This document shows positions 1 to 6,618 of a stretch of DNA of 17,984 nt, one piece after another. Numbering within the stretch: the stretch's first letter is position 1; every line of letters begins with the position of its first letter. The notes beneath the pieces were generated by a model. It was given only the letters and a program-made list of their open reading frames with translations. It was not told where the DNA came from and did no database searches. The DNA comes from Mageeibacillus sp. UBA5442 (GTDB taxonomy: Bacteria > Bacillota > Clostridia > Saccharofermentanales > DTU023): the NCBI GenBank assembly GCA_002427475.1, contig DIRG01000111.1, forward strand, positions 4,705-22,688, in the 5' to 3' direction. The position numbers and the translations under genes are program-made.

Positions 1-921
1 ATGGTCGGTGGACTCTTGCCGGAAATAGCGGCCGAGCTGGGGCTAAAGACCGGCACAGCTGTTTTTGCAGGAGGCGGCGACTCTTCCCTCTCCTCTATCG
101 GAGCCGGCTGCGTAGCCCCTGGAGACACACATATCTACATGGGCACCAGTGGTTGGGCCTCAACCGTAACAGACAAAAGGATCACTGATACTCAGGCTTT
201 GGTGGCCTCAGTAGTTGGAGTTCAAGCCGGACTTTATAATTATTTTGCTGAACTGGAAACTGCCGGCAAATGTCTAGAATGGGTCCGTGACCACCTCGCC
301 TTAGATGAAATCAATATTTATCTAACGAAAGTTTCAGTATCCGATGAACCGGAGTGCCAATATACTTCTCTCTATGACTATCTTTCCGAAGTTATCAGCA
401 CTTGTCCCAGCGGATCGGGCGGAGTCATCTTCACGCCATGGCTGCACGGTAATCGTTGCCCCTTTGAGGATTCCAAAGCGCGCGGCATGTTCCTAAACAT
501 TGGACTCGAAACCGGAAAAACCGAACTCTTACGCGCTGTTGTCGAAGGCGTCTGCTACCACATGCGCTGGTTCATCGAGATGATCGAGAAGAAGATGGAA
601 ATAAAGACTCCTATACGTTTTATAGGCGGAGGTGCTTTGTCTTCAGTCACAGCAGGTATTTTGGCGGATGTCTTGCAGCGTCCCATTGAGACCATTGAAG
701 ATCCGCAAAATTTCGGAGCTGTCGGCGCAGCGTTACTCGTTGCAGCAGGACTGGGCGAACTCAGTGATTTGAGCGAAGCCAAAAACATAGTTAAAGCAAG
801 TGCGCTCTACACCCCTGATGCTGAGGCAAGGGTCGTTCATGAGCGCAACTATGAGGTGTTTAAAGAACTTTATAAAATGAATAAAGCAGCGTTCCAGACT
901 TTGAACGCAAACGTGAATTAG
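1..921 (+). CDS. FGGY-family carbohydrate kinase (xylulokinase-like), C-terminal part, 5' end outside the window
   Basis: Probable ATP-dependent sugar kinase of the FGGY family, cytoplasmic, phosphorylating a pentose or related polyol. The visible 306 residues include the family's AGGGD motif (residues 23-27; the Asp is the expected catalytic base), the nucleotide-binding MGTSGW segment (47-52), and the C-terminal signature around IGGGALSS...ADVLQRP, where kinases of this type have GG-x-x-x-S followed by ADVL. Family members are about 490-510 residues long and AGGGD normally lies near residue 230, so the N-terminal half lies upstream of base 1. The ATG at base 1 is most likely an internal Met. 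The closest general resemblance is to xylulokinase, but the substrate cannot be fixed from this half. It is followed after 14 nt by a GtrA-family gene on the same strand, probably co-transcribed. Confidence 0.85.
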   Translation: MVGGLLPEIAAELGLKTGTAVFAGGGDSSLSSIGAGCVAPGDTHIYMGTSGWASTVTDKRITDTQALVASVVGVQAGLYNYFAELETAGKCLEWVRDHLALDEINIYLTKVSVSDEPECQYTSLYDYLSEVISTCPSGSGGVIFTPWLHGNRCPFEDSKARGMFLNIGLETGKTELLRAVVEGVCYHMRWFIEMIEKKMEIKTPIRFIGGGALSSVTAGILADVLQRPIETIEDPQNFGAVGAALLVAAGLGELSDLSEAKNIVKASALYTPDAEARVVHERNYEVFKELYKMNKAAFQTLNANVN

Positions 922-935
922 TTAAAGGAGACAAT

Positions 936-1385
936 ATGGCAAGTCCGGTTCCTCTTAAATCAAAAGAATCGCTGGTACAGGCGATCAAATTCACTCTGCT
1001 CTCTCTTTCCGCTGGATTGATTGAAGCCGGCTCTTTCGTTCTGCTCGAACGTCTGACCGCCCTATCCTACGATTTCAAACATGTTATTTCGATCGTCTTA
1101 TCGGTCCTCTGGAATTTCACACTGAATCGTCGCTACACATTCAAGTCGGCCAACAACGTTCCCATAGCCATGATTAAGGTAGCACTATTTTACGTAGTGT
1201 TTATTCCTCTCACGGCGTGGCTAGGTCAGATGGCCTCTAACAACAATGTCAATGATTATTTGATAAAGATTCCGACCATGCTTCTAAACTTCGTCGGAGA
1301 ATTTCTCTGGTGGAAGTTTGTCGTTTTCCGCGGAACTGAAAACACGAACAAATTAGCTCAAGAAAAAGCGGCTAAAGCTGATTAG
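936..1385 (+). CDS. GtrA-family integral membrane protein
   Basis: 149-residue membrane protein of the GtrA family, whose studied members take part in moving or supplying lipid-linked sugars for cell-surface polysaccharide. Four hydrophobic segments are visible at about residues 15-37, 48-62, 78-97 and 109-131. The family hallmarks are present: the N-F-x-L-N-R-x-Y-T-F motif at 60-69 after the second segment, and F-L-W-W-K-F-V-V-F at 123-131 in the last. The tail is short, charged and Lys/Ala-rich. A good ribosome binding site (AAAGGAG, 924-930) lies 5 nt before the ATG, and the kinase stop is 14 nt upstream, so the two genes are likely one transcript. No glycosyltransferase, the usual partner, is visible here. 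Family assignment is firm; the molecule handled is unknown. Confidence 0.88.
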   Translation: MASPVPLKSKESLVQAIKFTLLSLSAGLIEAGSFVLLERLTALSYDFKHVISIVLSVLWNFTLNRRYTFKSANNVPIAMIKVALFYVVFIPLTAWLGQMASNNNVNDYLIKIPTMLLNFVGEFLWWKFVVFRGTENTNKLAQEKAAKAD

Positions 1386-1386
1386 T

Positions 1387-1420
1387 AAAAAAAGCGCTCA
1401 TCCTATCCAGGGTGAGCGCT
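1387..1420 (-). terminator. Intrinsic terminator of the zinc-ribbon gene, shared hairpin at the convergent junction
   Basis: Inverted repeat AGCGCTCA (1393-1400) / TGAGCGCT (1413-1420), with two further G-C pairs inside, lies between the two convergent genes. Read on the minus strand it is followed directly by seven T (complement of 1387-1393), a classic Rho-independent terminator. On the plus strand the downstream bases CACTTATTA are only moderately T-rich, so termination of the kinase-gtrA transcript here is possible but weaker. Confidence 0.82.
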
Positions 1421-1426
1421 CACTTA

Positions 1427-1861
1427 TTAGCCCATGAACTGCATCATGCCTTCCCACCAATTGCCGTTATCCCAAGGGAAGTTACCACGCCAAAAGGCAA
1501 GGAACAGAGAACCAAAGGCGATGGTCAATATGATCGATATTACTAAGCCGATCAACATCATAATCAGTGCTGCACGAGCAAAGTTCCTTCGGTTAATGTT
1601 GCCGGAACTGTTAAAGGCCCATACCAATAACAGAATTAAATTAACAAGAGGAATCAGCATTAGCAAAAACATGCCGATATACTGACCCACAGTTAGGGGT
1701 GCATCCATTACCGGCTGAGGATAATACTGCTGCTCGGGAGGATAGTTATATTGACCACTCGGGGCCTCACCCTGCTCTGCAATAGGACTCACTTCAGCTC
1801 CGCAATTCGTACAATATCTGGTGCCGTCCGGTAAGACTTCACCGCAACTCTCACATCTCAT
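1427..1861 (-). CDS. Small zinc-ribbon membrane protein, unknown function
   Basis: 144-residue hypothetical protein. The N-terminus is a zinc ribbon with C3-x2-C6 and C17-x2-C20, a domain common at the start of small Gram-positive membrane proteins. A Tyr/Pro/Gln-rich linker follows (about 35-52), then two hydrophobic segments (about 60-82 and 97-123) separated by a short polar Asn/Arg loop, and a Trp/Gly/Asn-rich tail. I know no specific function; the layout suggests a cytosolic zinc ribbon tethered to the membrane. The start is set by a strong ribosome binding site (AAAAAGGAGG, complement of 1868-1877) 6 nt upstream. It appears to be a single-gene unit, with its own candidate promoter and a terminator downstream, separated from gap by the gap terminator. 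Confidence 0.85.
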   Translation of the reverse strand: MRCESCGEVLPDGTRYCTNCGAEVSPIAEQGEAPSGQYNYPPEQQYYPQPVMDAPLTVGQYIGMFLLMLIPLVNLILLLVWAFNSSGNINRRNFARAALIMMLIGLVISIILTIAFGSLFLAFWRGNFPWDNGNWWEGMMQFMG

Positions 1862-1879
1862 CTTAAGCCTCCTTTTTGC

Positions 1880-1896
1880 CGGCTATAAAATAGCCG
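1880..1896 (-). other. Small hairpin in the 5' leader of the zinc-ribbon gene
   Basis: Perfect 6-bp inverted repeat CGGCTA / TAGCCG around a 5-base loop, ending 2 nt before the AAAAAGGAGG ribosome binding site on the minus strand. It is not followed by a T-tract, so it is not a terminator for this gene. It could stabilise the message or affect initiation; no function is shown. Confidence 0.5.
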
Positions 1897-1919
1897 AAAA
1901 CTGATACTTATTAAAGTAT

Positions 1920-1947
1920 ATTATATTATTCGCATAAAGAGTTGTAA
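1920..1947 (-). promoter_or_regulatory. Candidate sigma-A promoter of the zinc-ribbon gene
   Basis: On the minus strand a perfect -10 TATAAT (complement of 1920-1925) is preceded, after a 16-nt spacer, by TTACAA (complement of 1942-1947), a weak -35. Placement about 60 nt before the start codon and downstream of the gap terminator fits the first promoter of this gene. The -10 is convincing; the -35 is not. Confidence 0.5.
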
Positions 1948-1981
1948 TGTATGACTCAAAATTTGATATTTCGACAAATTG

Positions 1982-2035
1982 GGGATTTCGATGCTACGAA
2001 GCCGCAATCCCGCCGTATATGGTCGACTTGTAGCA
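1982..2035. repeat. Unexplained structured intergenic segment
   Basis: Between the gap terminator and the zinc-ribbon promoter lie overlapping inverted repeats: TGCTACGAAG (1992-2001) with CTTGTAGCA (2027-2035), pairing with one bulged G, and GGGATT (1982-1987) with AATCCC (2006-2011). The flanks also look alike, CAAATTGGGGATTT on the left and CAAAATTAGAGATTT on the right, an imperfect direct repeat. No reading frame or known RNA family is recognised. It may be a small dispersed repeat or a remnant. Confidence 0.35.
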
Positions 2036-2048
2036 AAATTAGAGATTT

Positions 2049-2084
2049 AAAAAAGACATAGCCACTCAATTGCGGCTATGTCTT
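2049..2084 (-). terminator. Intrinsic terminator of gap
   Basis: Perfect 11-bp inverted repeat AAGACATAGCC (2053-2063) / GGCTATGTCTT (2074-2084) with a 10-base loop, starting 26 nt after the gap stop codon on the minus strand. It is followed on that strand by TTTTTT (complement of 2049-2054, partly within the stem). Confidence 0.88.
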
Positions 2085-2110
2085 AGATAAGATAAATTAA
2101 TCTATCCTAC

Positions 2111-3184
2111 TTAGGCTTGATCCTGTTCGAGCATGTAGAGTAGGAGGTCAACAATAAGCATCGAATAGCCCCACTCATTGTCATACCAGCTGACGATCTT
2201 GAAGAAACGTTTCTCATCAGGCAGGTTATTGCCCAAAGTGGCTTGTGAATCATAAAGCGAACCGTGTGCATCATGAATGACATCGGAGGAAACAATGGGC
2301 TCATCCACATAAGACAATGTGTTCTTGAGGTAAGTTTCGGATGCTTTCTTCATCAAACTGTCGATTTCTTCGATAGAAGTGTCGCGCTTAGCTGTAAAAG
2401 TAAGATCGATTACTGATCCGGTTGCGATCGGTACACGGAAAGCCATGCCGGTCAAGATGCCTTTAACATCAGGCAAGACTTCGCCAACTGCTTTGGCGGC
2501 ACCGGTTGAAGCCGGAATAATGTTGATGGCTGCTGCGCGGCCATTACGATAATCTTTGGCTGAAGGTCCGTCTACCAACTTCTGAGTAGCTGTATAGGCG
2601 TGAATAGTGGTCATTAGGCCCTTTTCAATACCGATACCTTCCTTCAGAAGGACATAGACGATAGGTGCGAGACAGTTAGTGGTACAAGAAGCGTTAGAGA
2701 CGATATGATCTTCTGCCGGATCATAGTCATCGTGGTTAACGCCCATGACGAAGGTCTTAACCCCACCTTTACCAGGAGCTGTGATAACAACTTTTCTGGC
2801 GCCGGCGTCGATGTGACCTTGAGCTGCATCGCGACTTGTAAAGAGGCCGGTAGCCTCGATAACGTATTCTACACCGAGTTCTTTCCAAGGAAGATCTGCG
2901 GGGTTTCTTTCAGCTTTAATAACACGGGTCTTGTGCTTGCCATCAACAACGATCACGTCGTTAGCTTCCAGTGAAGAATCAGATTTCTCAGTTGTTAGAT
3001 CTCCAAAGAAGCGTCCTTGTGTTGAGTCATATTTCAGTTGATACACGAAATAATCAGCATCTGTGGCCATGTCGGTAACTGCTACCACATCTACCTTATC
3101 ACCGAGGATACCTGCCTCGATCATGCCACGGTAGACAAGACGTCCGATACGTCCAAATCCATTAATTGCGACTTTAATTGCCAT
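2111..3184 (-). CDS. gap: Glyceraldehyde-3-phosphate dehydrogenase, type I, long form
   Basis: Cytoplasmic glycolytic enzyme converting glyceraldehyde-3-phosphate, phosphate and NAD+ to 1,3-bisphosphoglycerate. The N-terminal NAD-binding motif INGFGRIGR is at 7-15, the catalytic segment SNASCTTNC has the active-site Cys at 167, and the catalytic His is 195 in MTTIHAY. An Asp after the second strand (AVTD, D38) fits NAD preference. At 357 residues it is about 20 longer than common bacterial GapA; the extra length sits in the N-terminal half and in a C-terminal stretch reading ATLGNNLPDEKRFFK. By memory this spacing and wording closely resemble kinetoplastid glycosomal GAPDH. Ribosome binding site AGAAAGGA lies 8 nt before the ATG. 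It is transcribed alone, with two promoters upstream, a terminator downstream, and the gcv terminator isolating it from the operon above. The other glycolytic genes that often neighbour gap (pgk, tpi) are absent. Confidence 0.97.
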   Translation of the reverse strand: MAIKVAINGFGRIGRLVYRGMIEAGILGDKVDVVAVTDMATDADYFVYQLKYDSTQGRFFGDLTTEKSDSSLEANDVIVVDGKHKTRVIKAERNPADLPWKELGVEYVIEATGLFTSRDAAQGHIDAGARKVVITAPGKGGVKTFVMGVNHDDYDPAEDHIVSNASCTTNCLAPIVYVLLKEGIGIEKGLMTTIHAYTATQKLVDGPSAKDYRNGRAAAINIIPASTGAAKAVGEVLPDVKGILTGMAFRVPIATGSVIDLTFTAKRDTSIEEIDSLMKKASETYLKNTLSYVDEPIVSSDVIHDAHGSLYDSQATLGNNLPDEKRFFKIVSWYDNEWGYSMLIVDLLLYMLEQDQA

Positions 3185-3246
3185 AATTTAAGTCCTTTCT
3201 ATTTTCCAAATACTTTTCTTTTCTTTCTTATATCTGCCAAGGAAGC

Positions 3247-3275
3247 ATTATAGCCTTTCAGAGGCTAATCAGCAA
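3247..3275 (-). promoter_or_regulatory. gap promoter P2 with an inverted repeat in its spacer
   Basis: On the minus strand: -35 TTGCTG (complement of 3270-3275), 17-nt spacer, perfect -10 TATAAT (complement of 3247-3252). The spacer carries the inverted repeat TAGCCT (3251-3256) / AGGCTA (3262-3267) around a 5-base centre, which overlaps the -10 by two bases. The repeat could be an operator, or, in transcripts from P1, a 5'-end hairpin. Confidence 0.6.
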
Positions 3276-3277
3276 TG

Positions 3278-3306
3278 AATATATTATCACAGTTATAATT
3301 TGTCAA
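3278..3306 (-). promoter_or_regulatory. gap promoter P1, near-consensus sigma-A
   Basis: On the minus strand: perfect -35 TTGACA (complement of 3301-3306), 17-nt spacer, -10 TATATT (complement of 3278-3283). The predicted start is near 3271, giving a leader of about 85 nt. It lies just downstream of the gcv terminator, so gap is expressed independently of gcv. Confidence 0.75.
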
Positions 3307-3332
3307 AAGGTCAGATGACACAGAAATTTTCC

Positions 3333-3366
3333 AAAAAGAAGGGGGTATTGACAATTAACCCCCTTC
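3333..3366 (-). terminator. Intrinsic terminator of the glycine cleavage operon
   Basis: Perfect 9-bp inverted repeat GAAGGGGGT (3338-3346) / ACCCCCTTC (3358-3366) with an 11-base loop, 25 nt after the gcvPB stop. It is followed on the minus strand by TTTTT (complement of 3333-3337). The G/C-rich core makes it strong. Confidence 0.88.
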
Positions 3367-3391
3367 AAATACTAAATTGTTTTACGAACTA

Positions 3392-4846
3392 CTAGCGCTT
3401 CAAGATTTGCTCTTTCGCTGCACGTGTTTCGTCCGGTCGAGCTATCGGGGTACCATGTGGCGCACCCTTAACCAGCTCGGGATTAGTTTCACATTCTTTA
3501 GCGATGTCGATGAAGGCTTGAGCCAGTGCATCCAAATCGCGCCAGGTTTCTGTTTCCGTAGGTTCAACCATCATAGCCTCGTTAACAACCATGGGGAAAT
3601 AAACGGTCGGCGGATGGAAACCATAGTCAATCAGTCGCTTGGCGATATCGTTTGTATTGATATCGTATTTTTCTTTCTGCCAAGCACTAGTGATAACGAA
3701 CTCATGCATACAAGGCTCGTCGAAAGGCAGATCATAATACTCCTTGACCCGCTCCATAATGTAGCGAGCATTGGCGACTGCACCTTCGGATACTTGTTGC
3801 AGGCCTTCAGCTCCATTACGCAGCACGTAGGCATAAGTACGGATCAAAACTCCAAAAGAGCCGACGAAAGAACGCAGCATACCAATGCTGTCAGGCATAT
3901 CATAGTCTAAGGTGAAGCTGTCTTCTTCCTTGACCACTACAGGACGGGGCAGATACTTTTTCAAGAAATCTTTACATCCTACCGGACCGGCACCGGGACC
4001 ACCGCCACCGTGAGGTGTCGATAAGCTCTTGTGTACGTTCAAGTGAACGCAGTCAAAGCCCATATCGCCAGGTCGGGCATGCATCATGATGGCGTTAAGG
4101 TTGGCACCGTCGTAATAGCACAGGCCTCCGCAGTCATGAACCATCTTGGTAATTTCGTCAATATTGCAGTCGAAGAGACCTAAAGTATTGGGGTTGGTCA
4201 GCATGAGACCTGCGACGTCGTCTCCCATCACTTCTGCCAATGAGTCAAGATCAACTAGTCCGTGTTCATTCGACTTAACTTCTCTGACCTTATAACCGGC
4301 CATTGCTGCTGTTGCAGGGTTAGTGCCGTGCGCAGCGTCAGGAACGATGATGGTGTCACGCTTAGTGTCACCTCTTTCCTCATGGTAAGCCTTGATCAGT
4401 AGAATACCTGCCAGTTCACCGTGTGCTCCGGCAGCCGGTTGGAAAGTGTATGCATCCATACCGGTCAGGTCATTGAGCTGTTGCTCCAGATCATAGAGTA
4501 GCTCTAAACTTCCCTGAACCGTCTCACAGGGCTGGTAAGGATGAACGTTGGCAAAACCTGGCAAAGCTGCCATGTCTTCGTTAACCTTTGGGTTATATTT
4601 CATCGTACAGGAACCGAGTGGATAGGTTCCGATTTCAACGCTGAAGTTTTTGTTCGACATATTAGTGAAATGGCGAATCGCAGAAATCTCATCTACGTTA
4701 GGTATATCAGGCATTTCAGCACGATAGTTATCGCCGTAATAAGCAGCCAGATCCGGCATCTCAACATCAAGAGGACGGATGAAACTGCTTTCGTAAGAAT
4801 CAGATCCGATTGTGAAAATCAATGGGGTATCTTTTAGCATTGTCAT
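3392..4846 (-). CDS. gcvPB: Glycine dehydrogenase (decarboxylating) subunit 2 (P-protein, C-terminal half)
   Basis: The PLP-bearing half of the split glycine cleavage P-protein, which decarboxylates glycine and passes the aminomethyl group to the lipoyl arm of GcvH. The cofactor lysine is K273 in N-V-H-K-S-L-S-T-P-H, followed by the Gly-rich loop HGGGGPG (279-285), as in the family. Other conserved stretches are GSCTMKYNPK (78-87), AAGAHGELAG (138-147) and DAAHGTNPA (170-178). Its 484 residues match the usual subunit 2 length. The start is fixed by GGAGG (complement of 4853-4857) 6 nt upstream; a second Met two codons later would be 12 nt away and is less likely. It is last in gcvT-H-PA-PB, 15 nt after gcvPA, and is followed by a strong terminator. 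Confidence 0.97.
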   Translation of the reverse strand: MTMLKDTPLIFTIGSDSYESSFIRPLDVEMPDLAAYYGDNYRAEMPDIPNVDEISAIRHFTNMSNKNFSVEIGTYPLGSCTMKYNPKVNEDMAALPGFANVHPYQPCETVQGSLELLYDLEQQLNDLTGMDAYTFQPAAGAHGELAGILLIKAYHEERGDTKRDTIIVPDAAHGTNPATAAMAGYKVREVKSNEHGLVDLDSLAEVMGDDVAGLMLTNPNTLGLFDCNIDEITKMVHDCGGLCYYDGANLNAIMMHARPGDMGFDCVHLNVHKSLSTPHGGGGPGAGPVGCKDFLKKYLPRPVVVKEEDSFTLDYDMPDSIGMLRSFVGSFGVLIRTYAYVLRNGAEGLQQVSEGAVANARYIMERVKEYYDLPFDEPCMHEFVITSAWQKEKYDINTNDIAKRLIDYGFHPPTVYFPMVVNEAMMVEPTETETWRDLDALAQAFIDIAKECETNPELVKGAPHGTPIARPDETRAAKEQILKR

Positions 4847-4861
4847 ATTATTCCTCCTCTC

Positions 4862-6199
4862 TTATTGCGAATCAGCCAGTCGGACGACGGTATCTACGAA
4901 CTTGTCCATGGCCTGCTTTGTTTTCTTTTCAGTGACCGCCAAGAGCCACATTGTGTCGTCTACGACGAGTCCACCGAAAATTTTCTCTTCCAGTAAATCT
5001 TTATTCAGTTTGTTGAGGTCAAGATCACCGGTAGGCTTGACAGCAAATTCACGGAAGACCGCAGCATCATAAACTTTTTCGAACAATCCGCTAGCTACAA
5101 GTTTTTCCTGCAAGTAAAGCGCCTTGGCTGCTGATTGCTCGGCTACGTCTCTGATGCCGGATGCTCCCATAAGCGCCAGCCAGATTGTAGCTGATGTTGC
5201 CATCAGTGCCTGGGACGTACAAATGTTTGAAGTAGCGCGCTCACGGCGAATATGCTGTTCACGAGCCTGAATGGTCAGAACGTAGCTGGTTTTGCCATCG
5301 CGATCGACAGTTTCACCAGCAATACGACCTGGCATTTTACGCAAGAGTTTTTGAGTAACTGCCATATAGCCTACGCCGGGACCGCCGAATGTCATAGGAA
5401 TACCCAAAGCTTGAGCTTCACCGGTAACGATATCGACGCCTTTATCTCCGGGTCGCTGTAGCAAAGCAAGGCTGATAAGATCGCAAGAGGCGGCTGCAAG
5501 AGCGCCTACCGCATGAGCCTTCTCAACTACAAGTGAGAGATCTTCTACGACGCCGTAGAAATTCGGGCTCTGTACCATAAAGCAGGCATAGCCCTTTTCT
5601 TCCGGGAAATCCGCAGTCTTGCCGTCTTCATCTAAAGCACCAAGTACGACCTCAACATCAGCTGCTTCGCAATAGGTCTGAATGGTCTCGATGTACTCAG
5701 GATGCAAACCTTCTGACACGAAGACCTTATAAAGACGCTTGTCACGGCAAGCCATCAAGGCTGCTTCCGCAGCTGCAGAGGCGCCATCGTACATGGATGC
5801 GTTGGAAACGTCCATGCCTGTGAGACGGCAGATGTAGCTTTGCCACTCAAAAATCGCCTGCAGCGTACCTTGGGAAATCTCAGCCTGATAAGGTGTATAG
5901 GCAGTAAGATACTCTGTTCTGCTGATTAAATGTTTCACAGCAGCCGGCTGATAATGATCATAAAAACCTGCTCCCAAGTAGGAGTCAAAGTTATCAGTAC
6001 GTTCATTCAAATCCGCCAGTGCCTTGAGACGTTCAACAACTTCAAGTTCGGATAAACCTTTGGCAGGCAATCCCTCGAAATCTGTTTTCTTCAATCGTTG
6101 GGACTCTTGGATCGAGTCGAAAAGGTGGTCTAAATCTACACCGACCGAAGCGAGCATTTCGCGACGTTCTTCCCGATCCATGGGAAGATAAGCTGTCAT
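4862..6199 (-). CDS. gcvPA: Glycine dehydrogenase (decarboxylating) subunit 1 (P-protein, N-terminal half)
   Basis: Partner of GcvPB; the two form the glycine-decarboxylating P-protein, split as is usual in Firmicutes and many other bacteria, whereas proteobacteria have one fused chain. Recognisable conserved segments are FDSYLGAGFYDHYQPAAV near residues 73-90, TAYTPYQAEISQGTLQ (about 99-114), and the central GEAQALGIPMTFGGPGVGY region. At 445 residues it has normal length. It carries no PLP lysine, which is in GcvPB. Its ATG overlaps the gcvH stop in a 4-base ATGA (6196-6199), and GGAGGAG lies a few bases upstream inside the end of gcvH, so translation is probably coupled to gcvH. Confidence 0.97.
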   Translation of the reverse strand: MTAYLPMDREERREMLASVGVDLDHLFDSIQESQRLKKTDFEGLPAKGLSELEVVERLKALADLNERTDNFDSYLGAGFYDHYQPAAVKHLISRTEYLTAYTPYQAEISQGTLQAIFEWQSYICRLTGMDVSNASMYDGASAAAEAALMACRDKRLYKVFVSEGLHPEYIETIQTYCEAADVEVVLGALDEDGKTADFPEEKGYACFMVQSPNFYGVVEDLSLVVEKAHAVGALAAASCDLISLALLQRPGDKGVDIVTGEAQALGIPMTFGGPGVGYMAVTQKLLRKMPGRIAGETVDRDGKTSYVLTIQAREQHIRRERATSNICTSQALMATSATIWLALMGASGIRDVAEQSAAKALYLQEKLVASGLFEKVYDAAVFREFAVKPTGDLDLNKLNKDLLEEKIFGGLVVDDTMWLLAVTEKKTKQAMDKFVDTVVRLADSQ

Positions 6200-6585
6200 G
6201 CAGACTCCTCCTCACAGAACTTTTCGTAAGCTGCGGCATCCATCAAATCGTCTACTTGTGAAGGATCAGACAATTCAATTTTCACAAACCAGGTGCCGAA
6301 AGCATCCTCATTGATTTGTTCCGGTTCGTCTTCAATCGATTCGTTGGATTCGATTATTGTGCCGGCTACAGGGGCATAAAGGTCGGAAGCCATTTTAACT
6401 GACTCGACGCTGCCGATTAAGTCTCCCAGATCAACTTCTGTATCGACGGGTTCTGCTTCTGCATAAACCAGATCGCCCAATTGATCCTGAGCATAATCAG
6501 TAATACCGATAGTGGCAACATTGCCCTCTACTTCAACCCATTCATGAGTCTTTGCGTAACGAAGATTTTCTTTTACAGTGGTCAT
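6196..6585 (-). CDS. gcvH: Glycine cleavage system H protein
   Basis: Small lipoyl carrier that shuttles the aminomethyl intermediate between P- and T-proteins and is reoxidised by the L-protein. The lipoylated lysine is K64 in ESVKMASDLYAP, the family signature (usual form ESVKAASD). Normal length at 129 residues, acidic. Its start follows gcvT by 33 nt; the best ribosome binding site, GAGAAAGG, is about 11 nt from the ATG and so rather distant, suggesting modest initiation. Its stop overlaps the gcvPA start. No lipoate ligase and no dihydrolipoamide dehydrogenase gene lies nearby, so lipoylation and reoxidation depend on genes elsewhere. Confidence 0.97.
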   Translation of the reverse strand: MTTVKENLRYAKTHEWVEVEGNVATIGITDYAQDQLGDLVYAEAEPVDTEVDLGDLIGSVESVKMASDLYAPVAGTIIESNESIEDEPEQINEDAFGTWFVKIELSDPSQVDDLMDAAAYEKFCEEESA

Positions 6586-6618
6586 ACTTTCTTTTACCTT
6601 TCTCTAATTCTATCTATT

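Noticed and set aside
1..921. The sugar kinase as a genuinely short, N-terminally truncated gene starting at base 1
   Set aside because: The window edge cuts the gene; motif positions show that the missing half simply lies upstream, so no biological truncation can be claimed.
3377..3910. A 177-codon plus-strand frame opposite gcvPB
   Set aside because: Antisense to a highly conserved gene, with no family resemblance; treated as a shadow frame.
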